A DNA stretch of 64,000 bases from Hordeum vulgare subsp. vulgare (taxonomy: Eukaryota > Streptophyta > Magnoliopsida > Poales > Poaceae), in NCBI RefSeq assembly GCF_904849725.1, contig NW_025422608.1, positions 1 through 64,000 of the forward strand, in the 5' to 3' direction. Numbering within the stretch: position 1 is the first letter of the stretch; every line of letters starts with the position of its first letter. Below the pieces are notes generated by a model that saw only the letters and a program-made list of their open reading frames with translations, did not search any database and was not told the DNA's origin. Positions 31,306-41,417 of this stretch are shown piece by piece. The position numbers were made by a program, and so were the translations under genes.

Positions 31306-31461
31306 CTCCCCCGTTCCTAAATATAAGTTTTTTGAGAGATTCAACTACAGACTACATACGGATGTATATAGACATACTTTAGAGTGTAAATTCACTTATT
31401 TTGCTCTGTATTTAGTCCGTAGTGAAATCTTAAAAAAACTTATATTTAGGAAGGAATGGAG
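31306..31461. mobile_element. Stowaway MITE, 156 bp
   Basis: CTCCCCCGTTCCTAAATATA at the left and the inverted TATATTTAGGAAGGAATGGAG at the right, with TA flanks. Same family as 29047-29206. Confidence 0.9.
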
Positions 31462-33041
31462 TACAAACTAATCAAGATATAGTATCGTAATATATGCAGT
31501 ATTATGAGAAGTAACACTATAGAAATAAACAACTATATTCCAAAACTATGTGCCAGAATATTAAGGTTTCTAATTTACTCTTTGCTTTATTTTATATTGA
31601 AGTAGATCAATTTAGATCAACTCATTAAAGAAAATTCCGGTCATGCTTAAATTAAGGAGTGTGTTGCATTCATATGTAATGTGTACACTTTGCGTATGTT
31701 CAATCATATAGGAATTCCACAATAGGAATTCAGTAGGAATTGAGGTTGTTGTTATTGTGAGTTAAGACGGTTCACTATTATACCACGTGTTTCATTTAAC
31801 AAATACATCGTTACGGTATACTCTTTGATAGATATAGGCATATAGCACAACCTAGATTACTCCCTAATCTACATTTTACAAGTTCTTGGTAAGTCTCAAT
31901 CAAACCAGAAAGAACAAAAAGGTCGGATTGAATCGTACCAGTCTTTATTGGGGTTTATTTCATATTTTTGTACTTGTTTTTATTTCAGATAACTTATTCA
32001 AATGAGAGAAAGAGACTAATAAGAATTCCGGTACCCCATTTGGAAAGATGTCATCCTTATAAAAATATCCCATGCTTGTTTTGTGACAAAATATAAAAAT
32101 GGTATAAGTTTTTCTACCAATTTGCTACATGTAAGATTTGATATGTAATTTCTTGAAAACAAAAGAGCGCTATTTTTGCTAAGACATAAGTTCACATGTA
32201 CTACCCAAATTAAATCTAACTCATTGAACTTCCTTGTCGTACATGTGAAAACGAAGGGCGATGGTCGAGAATTTCACATTTGGTTTGTCTATGCAATTTG
32301 TTAATATTTGGTTTATCTGCAACAGTTAAGCTAGAATCACTCTCCACTAGCATCGTCCTTTAATTGTCTCGGGTCGTCTCAGTCCATGAGAAAATGGAAG
32401 ATATGAAGTTGGGTGATATTACAACCCAAATGAGTGCAAGAAAATTGTGCTACTCTTTTTATGTTTTGCACTTCGAAAAAAGAAATTTGTGCTACTTGGA
32501 TTGATTTTGCAAGACACGTGTGGTCCTCACCAAACTTTACCACCATAATATAGAGGATGAACGAAAATAAATAATATATACAAGATGTCATAGTGGATAG
32601 GTGGGTCTGAAGTTGTTTTTGGTATCAAAAAGAAAGACAGAAACAATATATTTAATAGCATATTCGAATTTCAAACTGACAGAAGATAAACTAACCCTAG
32701 ACCCTAGTCGCATGCATTACCCGCTAAACCAACTATACACAAGTATACAACTCATCACAGCCTACGTCAGAGATTGTACCTCGGATGCGCGCGTGCTGTG
32801 TGCTAAACTTCTGCTAGATTACCGGGGATCAGTTCTGTTGGCCTCCATGCACCATTTGAACCTCTTATTTCCGACGTACGAACTACAGTACTACATATGT
32901 ACAAACCAATTGAATGAAACATATCTCTACGTACATCTACTTCCTTATACGTCTACATATACACCAGAACCCGGACCAGACGGCCGGCTCATCTGATCAC
33001 CAGGGCGATCGGATAAGCAAGAGCCAATCCGGCGGCTAGCC
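31462..33041. other. AT-rich intergenic DNA downstream of the secreted-peptide gene
   Basis: The 300-400 bp just left of 33041 are expected to be the 3' untranslated region of the minus-strand gene at 33042-33284. A 131-codon plus-strand frame at 32601-32996 has no family signature and is probably chance. Confidence 0.45.
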
Positions 33042-33284
33042 TCATGGCGGGCAGCTCGTCGGCGGGGAAATGTTGGGGGTGGTCCCGACCGGGTTGGGTG
33101 TGCCAGGCGGCGGAGTGCACCTGGGCAGGACCTGCATGATCAGCGACCCGGAGTCCTGCCCAAGCCGAAGCCACCCGCCGTCCCCTTCCAGCAACCTCGT
33201 TGCGACGATCACGTTGCAGCACTGCATCAACAGGACGGCGGCAACAAACATCACCGCCATCGCCATCCTCGCCATCGACGCCAT
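33042..33284 (-). CDS. Small secreted peptide precursor (80 aa), hypothetical
   Basis: The single-exon frame starts at the first ATG after the TATA box. Residues 1-28 form a classic signal peptide (MASMARMAMAVMFVAAVLLM core). The mature part is ~50 residues with ATRLLEGDGGW near the start, a LIMQVLPRC stretch, and a Pro/Thr-rich tail with two Cys (residues 56 and 78) ending SCPP. Length, signal peptide, conserved-looking Pro-rich C-terminus and TATA box suggest a small secreted or signalling peptide of the kind common in grasses. I cannot assign a named family. It lies between MITEs in otherwise empty DNA and shows no frame damage. An alternative overlapping minus frame (32989-33222) lacks a signal peptide. 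Confidence 0.65.
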   Translation of the reverse strand: MASMARMAMAVMFVAAVLLMQCCNVIVATRLLEGDGGWLRLGQDSGSLIMQVLPRCTPPPGTPNPVGTTPNISPPTSCPP

Positions 33285-33370
33285 TTCGTCGATCGGTTGA
33301 TGCGTGTCTTTGCTCCGAGCTAGCTAGCTAGAGAAAGTGATCAGTCAAGTGATTGCAGTTGCAGGCGAAC

Positions 33371-33380
33371 TATATATATC
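33371..33380 (-). promoter_or_regulatory. TATA box of the secreted-peptide gene
   Basis: Read on the minus strand as GATATATATA, 87 bp upstream of the ATG at 33284. It is followed by a CT-rich, AGCTAGCT-containing leader. Spacing fits a plant core promoter with a ~50-60 bp 5' UTR. Confidence 0.6.
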
Positions 33381-33784
33381 ACGTAGCAGCTAGGATTGTG
33401 TGTGTTTTTGTAAGACTTGAACTGGGTTACTTACTACTTCTAGTTGGAAGAGAGGCAACTAGGGTGGCTTCCTTTTATAGTATGTGGTGGGCAATGAGAA
33501 TGTGTGCATGCCTGCCCGTTTAACCGTCAAACGAAAGCGTAATTGCGTCCGTTTCAAAAATAAGACCGGACCGGGTCTCTGTTTTTCAGCTCATTTTAGG
33601 CGCTACGGAAACTTTTCTCACGCATACATACGCGGTTTTCTGCGCGGGCCATACAATTCCAGAGTGTGAGCAAATGACTAGCAATACTAGTGTTGATCGA
33701 TCGACCAAAGCATGCTAATTTGGGGTCAAGAAAACATGCAAGCTGAAAACAAGAGACCATGAACGTAGTACTAGTACGGTTATA

Positions 33785-33944
33785 CTCCATCCGTTCCTAA
33801 ATATAAGTCTTTAAAGAGATTTTATTAGTGGACTACATACGGATGTATATAGACATACTTTAGAGTGTAGATTCATTTATTTTGTTCCGTATGTAGACTC
33901 TTAGTGAAATATCTTAAAAGACTTATATTTAGGAACGGAGGGAG
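33785..33944. mobile_element. Stowaway MITE, 160 bp, upstream of the secreted-peptide gene
   Basis: CTCCATCCGTTCCTAAATAT at the left and the inverted ATATTTAGGAACGGAGGGAG at the right, TA on both sides. It sits about 500 bp upstream of the minus-strand gene start, a position where MITEs can alter expression. Confidence 0.92.
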
Positions 33945-34221
33945 TAGTTAGTAACGCTCACGTTCCTACATGCAGTGCTGATTGTTGTGTTAGTGCTGAT
34001 GTTGGTTGTGCCGGTGCTTTTCATGAGCAGGGATCTTCTCTTCGTCTCGAGGAGCACCGTCGGTCCCGTTGTCGTTGCCCTCGTAGTTTGACTTCCGCCT
34101 CTACAGTCTAGGTGTGAGCTCGACTATCATCTCTCCCCTTTCCTATTTGCTCTGTTCCGTCGTCATATGATGCATCTATAGTTTTCTATCATGTCAAGTC
34201 TCGTAACCTAGGCGTCTCCCG

Positions 34222-34285
34222 TTCGAAAGGGCGGCACCTATAAATATGCATGTCTTTGCATATTTATAACCGTCATCCTTTCGAA
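34222..34285. repeat. Inverted repeat (29-bp arms) in the CACTA leader
   Basis: Left arm 34222-34250 and right arm 34257-34285 pair over TTCGAAAGG and TATAAATATGCA with a 6-base loop. Confidence 0.85.
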
Positions 34286-34308
34286 TTGTCCACGTTATCC
34301 ATGGACAG

Positions 34309-34520
34309 CCCGAGTACGTGTAGATTGGGTTACGTTTCCCGTGCTCTCTACTTCCGTTCGAGGCAAATTTCGTCAGCACCACCCCGTTGTTCTCCGGGTA
34401 CACATTCTCTTGGCTTGTTGTCGAGACGTGTACTAGGAGAACAACGGGGAGGTGCTGCTGAAATTTTGCCTTGGACCGGAGTAGAGCACGGGGAACGAAC
34501 CCAATCTACACGTACTCGGG
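34309..34520. repeat. Long imperfect inverted repeat (about 95-bp arms, 24-bp loop)
   Basis: Arm 34309-34403 (from CCCGAGTACGTGTAGATTGG) is the near reverse complement of arm 34428-34520. By eye over 80% of positions pair, with a few 1-2 base offsets. A transcript would fold into a long hairpin. Confidence 0.9.
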
Positions 34521-34718
34521 TGGGATTAGGACTCATCTTTACCTATTAGAGATAGGATTGAATCCATGAATGCTCGTTTCCCTTTTGTATGATAAAAAAT
34601 AAAACTATGGCGTAAATAATATGACAAAAGTAATTAGTTATGTATCTACATGTATTTACATTATATCTAACTTGATGAATCTGAACAAAATACCCGTATT
34701 GTTTGTGCAAGTAGCGCT

Positions 34719-35096
34719 ATGGATGATCGTGAGTGGATGTACACTGGCCACCCTAGCCAGGTCGGCATGACCGCTGAGTGGGTTGACAAGACCAATAAAT
34801 TCATAGAGACAACATTTGCTAGTGGCAAGAGAAAAATTTGGTGTCCCTGCTTGCAGTGCAAAAACTATAAAGAACAGACAAAGAAGATGATGTCTTTACA
34901 TCTGCAGAAGCATGGGTTTAAGCCTGGGTATAAACGGTGGACCATTCACGGCGAGACTGAACGTAGCAGAGAGGAGGTCGTTCGTCGGCACACCGACGAT
35001 GACAGTACCGGGATCGATGTCATGGTAGCTGACTTCAACGATGCACGCGATGCGGGATCAGAGGAAGAACCAGAGGAGTCCTATATGAACACCTAG
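34719..35096 (+). pseudogene. CACTA TNP2-type transposase, N-terminal (transposase-associated domain)
   Basis: The 125-codon frame starts MDDREWMYTGHPSQVG and has the zinc-binding pattern IWCPCLQCKN, then LHLQKHGFKPGYKRW and the closing HGE. This is the transposase-associated domain found at the N-terminus of plant En/Spm TNP2 proteins. An acidic segment follows before a premature TAG at 35094-35096. In the family the protein continues for >600 residues. Here only scattered pieces follow. Confidence 0.88.
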
Positions 35097-35580
35097 TTCA
35101 ACATGAGCAGAGATAACTTTGATTCAATGATGACCTCTTCACGACTAAAAGTTGGTATGAAGCGAAGAAAACCCTATGTGCACTTAAGATGCCGTATGAG
35201 CAGATACACGCTTGCCCAAACGGATGTGTCTTATTTACGAAAGAGTATGCATACGACAAATATTGTGTCAAGTGCGGCTCCTATAGGTATACCGAGAGAT
35301 ACGGCCTCACAGTTGGTATGACACAAATATGGGATAAGACGCGACAAGGATGATCATGGGAGACCAATGTTGATACATCCGTCTTGTGCCCAAGCATGGA
35401 AGAATTTCGATCGATTACATCCTGAGAAAGCAAAAGAGGCAAGGAATCCACGAGTCGCCATCGGACTCGATGGGTTCAATCCGTTTGGTTTTGTCTCAAA
35501 GACATATAGTTGTTGGCCTGTGTTTGTTGTTCCCCTCAACCTCCCCCCAGGCGTCCTAATGCAACGCAAGCATATATGAT
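35097..35580 (+). pseudogene. CACTA TNP2-type transposase, middle remnants
   Basis: In shifting frames the region reads KTLCALKMPYEQIHACPNGC, a CVKCG knuckle, then (35367-35579) IHPSCAQAWKNFDRLHPEKA, VAIGLDGFNPFG and CWPVFVVPLNLPPGVLMQR. These are the standard TNP2 core motifs. A large part of the core after LNLPPGV is deleted. Confidence 0.85.
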
Positions 35581-36141
35581 GTGGCATCGGAGCCCCTTGA
35601 CCACGAGTTGGTTATGATCGCTGGAGAGGGGAAGAAACATGGCAAGGAGGCTATTGCAGGAGACATGTTCCCTAGGTCCTCCACTCGCACTCTAGCTGAG
35701 CACAAGGCTCGGCTAGGTCTCCCAAAATCTTTTGTATGTGAACGCACGACTCCAGCAAGGGCCGAGATGGAGGTATTCTATACAAGTCCTTCTACATATG
35801 CTTTTTGTAATTCTTACATAATGTTGGATTTGAAGATGCGATTGTGATGCCATATTCTGTAGTGCCTACTCGAGGAGAAGTTGATAGTGGAGAGGCGACG
35901 GGAGGCTGCGGAGAGGGCGGCAGAGAGGGCAGAGGAGAGGCGACTAACGGCTGAGGAAAGGGCGATGGAGAGAGCGGAGGAGAGGCGACTGGCTGATGAG
36001 AGGACACAACAGGCGGTGTGGGCACAAAATACTCAAAACTTTCAGATGTTTACGGTTAGTTCCTCAATAGCCAAGCACAATTCCTTAATAGCCAACACAT
36101 CTAGTCTTTTACTATCGGTGCTTAACCTTCACCGCTCTTAA
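35581..36141 (+). pseudogene. Second CACTA protein remnant with Arg/Glu coiled coil
   Basis: 35581-35847 includes GEGKKHGKEAIAGDM ... STRTLAEHKARLG, similar in style to the C-terminal plant transposase (Ptta/En/Spm) proteins. 35881-36010 encodes imperfect repeats of AERAEERRL/TAEERAMERAEERRL, a highly charged helical coiled coil. A stop near 35845 separates the parts. No intact protein remains. Confidence 0.65.
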
Positions 36142-36774
36142 CATAATTTGCAGGCTTATTGTACCCAGAATGGTATGCCCGCTTTCGATTTTTATGCCCT
36201 TACTCCGCGTTCTACGGTTAGTTAACTAAAATATTTGCAAGGATCCTTGTGCATGCATCCCAAAATACCGGACCTGAGACAAACATGCATGCTAATTGAT
36301 TGCATTAGAACTGAAACATTCACATAAGCGATTGATAGTTCACCTCCATGATGAATTCCTATATTGGTTCTTGGCCGACGCACGCTCATGGTTGCGTCCT
36401 TGTGCATGCCTACGCCTGCAGGTTCTCCCTTCGTGTGTGGCGGGTCTCTTTGTATGGGTTCATCTGTATTTTTGTTTCTTCTTTTGTCATCGTTATCAAT
36501 CTATTCCTACTTGTAATGAAACATGTCCGATCACCATACAGTTGCCAGTTATGTTTTTTATTTGTGAGTCTCCTGATTGAAGATTTTCTATGTGTTCCTC
36601 AAATTTTATTGTGTGCCAAGAACTGGATAACCTTTATTTATTGTGTGCCAAAATCTGACATATGTGCATGACTTCATCTTGTAGGTTGTCATACGGATGT
36701 TCTTTGGACTACGATATTGACATGAAGACATTTATCGTAATGCCAAATTTTATGTAGTAATGCCAAATATTATG

Positions 36775-36980
36775 ACATGGATTATATATATGATGTATAT
36801 ATATGTAGTAATGCCAAATATTATGACATGGATTATGGATGTTATATATATAATGTATGGATTATGGATGTGTTATATGCTGTATGGATTAAGGATGTTA
36901 TATATATGATGTACGGATTATGGATGTTATATATATGATGTATGGATTATGGATGTTATATATATGATGTATGGATTATG

Positions 36981-37062
<82 letters not shown>

Positions 37063-37135
37063 TGTATGGATTATGTTATATATATATATGTTGTATGGAT
37101 TATGTTATATATATATGATGTATGAATTATGTCTA
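36775..37135. repeat. Minisatellite with (TA)n core in the CACTA element
   Basis: Units close to GATGTATGGATTATGGATGT plus a TATATATAT stretch repeat with a ~28-32 bp period from 36830, and again after the TA run. (TA)n is uninterrupted at about 36982-37060. The TA run yields an artefactual Tyr/Ile frame. Confidence 0.9.
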
Positions 37136-37369
37136 TTTGTGCTCTTTGCTGTCATGTTCATGACAACAAACAAAATGCCATATTTTGCTGTCATGTACAC
37201 GCTAGGAAGACGTCAAACAATAAACCATATTTTGCTGTCATGTACAGGCTAGGAAGACGGTAAAAAATAGACCATATTTTGCTGTCATGTATAGGTTAGG
37301 AAGACGGCAAAAAAAATGCCATATTTTGCTGCCATGTACGGGGTGAGGAAGACGGTAAAAAAGGCTAAC

Positions 37370-37629
37370 GTCGTCCGTTAGCTAGGCCGTTCCGTCTTCT
37401 GATCATTTTTTTGCCGTCTACCAAAGTAGCTGACGGCAACATAATTCCACTGACGGCAAACATTTTGCCGTCTGCTGTCCCGGCCGCTGACGGCAAAGAC
37501 GCCCTTTGCGGGCACATGGTCTGACGACATTATTTGTCGTCATGGGCTGACGGCAAAATTTTTGCCGACTGTAATTCGCTCTTTGCCGTCTGTAGCGTCC
37601 TGACGGTAAAATGCTCGATTCCTGTAGTG
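37370..37629. repeat. CACTA subterminal repeat array and right terminus
   Basis: At least eight TTTGCCGTC or GACGGCAA units occur in both orientations, ending at CTGTAGTG. A related but looser array of TATTTTGCTGTCATGTA units precedes it (37140-37345). The base triplet after the end is TAT, the candidate 3-bp TSD. Confidence 0.85.
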
Positions 37630-38399
37630 TATGGACGAAATTTATAAAATGACGTCTTGAATATTTCGTCCAAAGCCTTCATGCTCTCCTTATGGTGGCC
37701 TAAAAGTACGAAAATCACCAGTGGAAACTCCATTGTTCTCACCCGCGCGTGCAACTTCTTCTCCATGCTTGATCCCGCTCCAACGGATATCCTTCTTGTC
37801 CATGCTAGGTCCTTCATTCATGAGCACAACAAAAGTATCTAACTTAGGCAAAATCATATGTTCATCAACGTTACAAGTATTTCCAAAAAATGAAAGTATC
37901 TGGTAATTCAGTTGGCGTGCACGAACTCTAGTAACTGGTACAGTATGTATAGCAGTTGGGGATGTGGGTGTAACAATGTTGTTGATGTCCTAATCATATG
38001 TAGTATGAACAAGTGTTTGCAGTGTTTGATCATGTAAAATATATGTAAATTATGCAGTTTTATATACGGTTTCTGTTCGGCCGCTCATGTTTTTGACCCG
38101 CAAACACGATCTTCGTGAAACCGCAAACGCGTTTTGCGGGTCGAGCTTTTGCGGGGTCTGCTAGACAGCTATTGCTTCCCATGCAAATCATGCATTGATC
38201 TAATTTCATCCTAAGCTAGTTAAACTAATTTACTTTGGTCAAATCTATACAAAAAAGGTTAGTCCATCTCTTCTGGAATATGATGCATATAAATTTTTGT
38301 GAAGTCACACCTATACTTTTATAGGAAATATTTATTGTGCTTACAATATCTAATAGGTACGTACAAAAATATTCCTCATATAGTATATCTGAATTTTGG
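37630..38399. other. Intergenic DNA, no assigned feature
   Basis: A minus-strand frame (37530-37817) extends across the CACTA border and has no family signature. The GC-rich CGCAAACGCG/TTTTGCGGG inverted motifs near 38098-38155 may be the edge of an unidentified transposon. Confidence 0.4.
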
Positions 38400-38439
38400 A
38401 GAACAATTTATATTGTGGAACGGATAGAGTATGTTCACA

Positions 38440-39000
38440 TCTACGACATCTTCTATTTTACGGGAAAACTTTCAATCTATTCATCAAATGTCATGGCAAT
38501 ACAAAAGACACTAGAAGTAAACATTACATTTAGGTCCATGGACTACCTAGCAACGACTATACAAGCACTAGCACAAACTCGTAGGCACGCCGGCGTATCG
38601 TCCCTCTATAATCGGAGTCGAGAAATCGTAGTGCTAAGGCCCAATAGACAATCAGAAAATGGTCGTGCCAACATTGAATAGGACTAGCTTGCCAGAACAG
38701 CCGCCACCACCGATGAAGAAAAGCGTAAACCGAATGGATCAAATCTAAAGACACACGAACGAAGACCAAATTCAAGTGGATCCATCGAAGACAAACACCG
38801 AGCGAATTACGTGAGATCCATCGGAGACAAATCTCCTCGCGCTCTTTGATGACGACACACCGCAGAAATGAAGGCTAGGCAAAAAGAATCTTATTCCAAT
38901 TTTAAAGAGTCGCCGTCGTTTTGTCTTCTTGAACATGACATAAATTTTTAAATAAACATAAAAAACATGTAAAAACGAAGTAGGAGCCATTTCACTGATA
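38440..39000 (-). mobile_element. LINE-like retroposon 3' part (minus strand)
   Basis: On the minus strand the sequence reads as a non-coding retroposon 3' region: a CTTCTTCATCGGTGGTGGCG-like block, GGGACGATACGCCGGCGTGC, then a GTAATGTTTAC/GATGAATAGATTGAAAG ending. This arrangement is familiar from grass LINE-type tails. No RT domain was seen. Confidence 0.35.
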
Positions 39001-39289
39001 AGGATGAAGATCTACCACGCCTTCATGGCTTAAGGCTACAGAGGACGAAACCGATCTCTTCATTTTTATTGAGTGTATACTGCAAGTTATTTCGCGCATT
39101 TCTGGAGTACTTGTAGTGACTTTGAGTTCGCTCGGTTCTTTTGACAAACCTAAATTGCTCGTATCTGGTTATGTAGTAGAACGAATAAATAGTGACGTCC
39201 GTATGTACAAAGGCTCAGTGACATATACGTACGTGAGTATGTTATACGAAGTATTCCGGCAACAAAAATACATTATGTAGATCTTTTAT

Positions 39290-39353
39290 AAATTTTATTA
39301 TGAATTTATTTGTACATAGTTTATATTAAAATCTTTAAAATGTTTTATCTCCA
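39290..39353. mobile_element. Partial Stowaway MITE left of Helitron 1
   Basis: TTTGTACATAGTTTATATTAAAATC... resembles the right arm of the ~160-bp Stowaway family (GTATGTAGTCCATATTGAAATC...). Its presumed end, TATTTAGAAACAGAGGAAGTA, lies at 50770-50790 on the other side of Helitron 1. Confidence 0.5.
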
Positions 39354-39700
39354 TCTCTACTAATAAAAGCACGAGAGGGCAAATCCAACTAAGCATATTA
39401 ACCGTTTGATTACTAATCTAATGGCCTAAATTCTTCGTTAACGAAATTGATCGGTAGCGAAACCTAATCCCCTCGCTAACGAAACGATAACCCTCTCGTC
39501 CCCTACTCTCTCCGACTGCACGACCCCTTCGCTCCCGCCGCTCGGCACCCGCCACCCCACCCCGCCAACTGCTCGACCCGGCCGTCGCTCAGCCCGCCGC
39601 CCTTCTCGCCGCCGCAACTGCTTGATCCTCGCTTCCCCTTCTCGCCGCCAACCGACGTGATGCCGCACACGCCCCCGACACTGTCGGATCAGACAAGGGA

Positions 39701-40342
39701 TTAGTGAAACAGGCATGGGAATGGGAAGCCATTCCCGAGGTATGCGACGAGGGATGACGGCCTCAAGGTTGCGCTGTGGCGGGATAAGAAGGTGCGGAGA
39801 CGACGCCTGCGAAACGGCTGCTGGACCCTCCGAGATGGAGCAGCTACGGCGAGCGGGGTGGGGGACGGGTGGGTGCTGGCGAAGAAGTCCGGGTGACGTA
39901 CGATATGGTGGAGGCCGTGCACGATGTGTGGTCCGACGGCCAGGATCTTGTTGCCGTCCGGTTCGTCGAGCCGCTCCGAGATGGACAGAGCAATGGAGAT
40001 CCTTGAGGTACGATAGGTCTGGTTCATAGATGGACAAAGCAAATCCGAGATGGATGGAGCAAGGGAGATCCTGAGGTGCGTAGATCCTTGACGGAATGTC
40101 TGTGCTTTAACCAGGATCTTGCCGTCGGAAGAGGTGGTCAGCGAGCAGAAGATGTAGGGTGAGCAGTAGAGGTGCCCGCACAGCATCACCACCGGCTCCG
40201 TCGTCGTCTCGAGGCAGATGCTGCAGTCCCAGCACGCCGTCGTCACGCCGTCAGGTACTCCGACGATGCCTTCACTGAAGATGCAACGATGCAGCTTGTC
40301 GGCTTGCGGCCATTTCTGCTTGTCCCTGGTCAGCTCCGTCAT
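39701..40342 (-). pseudogene. Captured RING-finger gene fragment in Helitron 1
   Basis: From ATG 40342 the minus frame reads through residues 38-69: WDCSICLETTTEPVVMLCGH then LYC and IFC, the first half of a RING-HC domain, most like membrane-anchored RMA-type E3 ubiquitin ligases. The ligands Cys40, Cys43, Cys55, His57 and Cys60 are present. The next zinc ligand (position 63) is Tyr, and the C-terminal half of the RING is absent, so it cannot fold as a normal RING. Sequence after about residue 70 is unrelated. The frame runs antisense to the Helitron. Its counterpart is at 53302-53799. Confidence 0.75.
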
Positions 40343-40703
40343 TAGAAGATCACAACCTGACCGAGTACCAGAGAAGAGATCGACCTTGTGAGAGAACGAT
40401 GCTAATTAAGAGCTGATGCAGAGAAAGCAAACCAATCTCTTTCAGATTATACAACACACATGCAGATTTGAAGTTGGCTACTATTCGTACATCCTTGACG
40501 GATTGTTTGTGCTTTAACCAGGATCTTGCCGTACGGGTCCAGAGTGCTTAATTAGTTGCGACTTGATGCAAGAGATGCTTCATAATCTATTTTGAGTTTT
40601 ATCATCCTTCTAATTGTGTATTTGTGTGGCAGAGAATTATGATTTTTTATGTAAATGGTCATTAGTCATAATCGACAATGCTGGATGCATGGGTATTTTA
40701 GTG

Positions 40704-40708
40704 AACTA
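40704..40708. repeat. Target-site duplication AACTA, left copy
   Basis: AACTA at 40704-40708 is repeated at 47508-47512. The unoccupied site with a single AACTA is at about 54152-54156 in Helitron 2. Confidence 0.95.
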
Positions 40709-40907
40709 TGTTCAGAGATGAAAACCAAAGTGATAATGAGAATCCTTAATCTTTATTGATGAGACTGCTGATATATATACAATGCCAAGGGACGCTTCTC
40801 AATAGACGTCCACACCAAAGGATGCAAGCAACTGTCGCGACTGTTGTCAAAAGACAACCGTTGGCAGTTCCTATAAAGCAGGGATTAACCCATAATTAAT
40901 TCTAACA
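40709..40907 (-). repeat. 3' LTR of element 4 (199 bp)
   Basis: It differs from the other LTR at 7 of 199 positions by eye, with no indels. Confidence 0.93.
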
Positions 40908-41219
40908 CTCCCCCTAATCACGGCTTGTATTTCGTGAGCATCATCATCTTGATAGAAACTCCTCCAAAAACCCTGTGGGAAAAATATGAGGAGAAAGGTG
41001 TTTGATATGTTGCTAAAACTCCTTCAAACCCGATGGAAAAAATAAGGAGAAAATGATGCAACATATACTGGTCATTGTCTCTTTTAACTCAATATGAGAA
41101 ACTCATAGAATTTAGAGGACAATAAATATGTCGTATATACTTTTCTAAAAAAAAAACCGGTGGGGAAAACAGAAAGTATGACATATGATCTCATGTTGAT
41201 ATTACCTCATTAAAAAGCT

Positions 41220-41417
41220 TTATGAGAACCTGTATAGTAAACTCATGAAGGGAAAAAGAGTATAATATGATGCATTGAACAGGAATAATTCGGGAAGATA
41301 CTCCCCCTGATTCTTGCAAATTTCGAAGTCGTCACATACCAATTCCATGAACATATTTATGGAATGTAAAAGTCGGAATGTAAAAGTTGGTAGAGACTTC
41401 GTGAGAAAATCGGTCAC
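41220..41417 (-). pseudogene. Copia RNase H C-terminal remnant of element 4
   Basis: Residues near the frame start read FLTKSLPTFTF, the standard Copia ending (ADxFTKxLP), followed by a decayed KLVHDIGMRRLKDL-like segment and 3' non-coding sequence. Upstream pol sequence (about 41420-46190) has many stops in every frame. Confidence 0.7.

Larger units (their letters stand above)
34200..37629 (+). mobile_element. Deleted CACTA (En/Spm) DNA transposon; right terminus seen, left not found
   Basis: The right end GATTCCTGTAGTG at 37629 is the inverted CACTACAGGAATC terminus. The preceding 250 bp carry repeated TTTGCCGTC/GACGGCAA subterminal motifs that bind the transposase in CACTA families. Inside are remnants of the TNP2-type transposase (34719-35580) and of a second coiled-coil transposase-like protein (35581-36030). 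The left CACTA terminus and its subterminal repeats were not found, so the 5' end is probably truncated; 34200 is a working border. Confidence 0.78.

Noticed and set aside
32601..32996. 131-codon plus-strand frame
   Set aside because: It lies opposite the likely 3' UTR of the secreted-peptide gene, is AT-rich and shows no domain or promoter.
36971..37252. 93-codon frame rich in Tyr and Ile
   Set aside because: It translates the (TA)n microsatellite.
38090..38165. CGCAAACGCG / GCGGGTC inverted motifs as a transposon terminus
   Set aside because: No matching second end or TSD was found within the window, so no element can be delimited.
39438..40037. 199-codon minus-strand frame in Helitron 1
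   Set aside because: It is Arg/Pro-rich with no conserved motif and overlaps the tail of the RING fragment in another phase. It may be junk or an additional captured piece, but nothing supports a protein.
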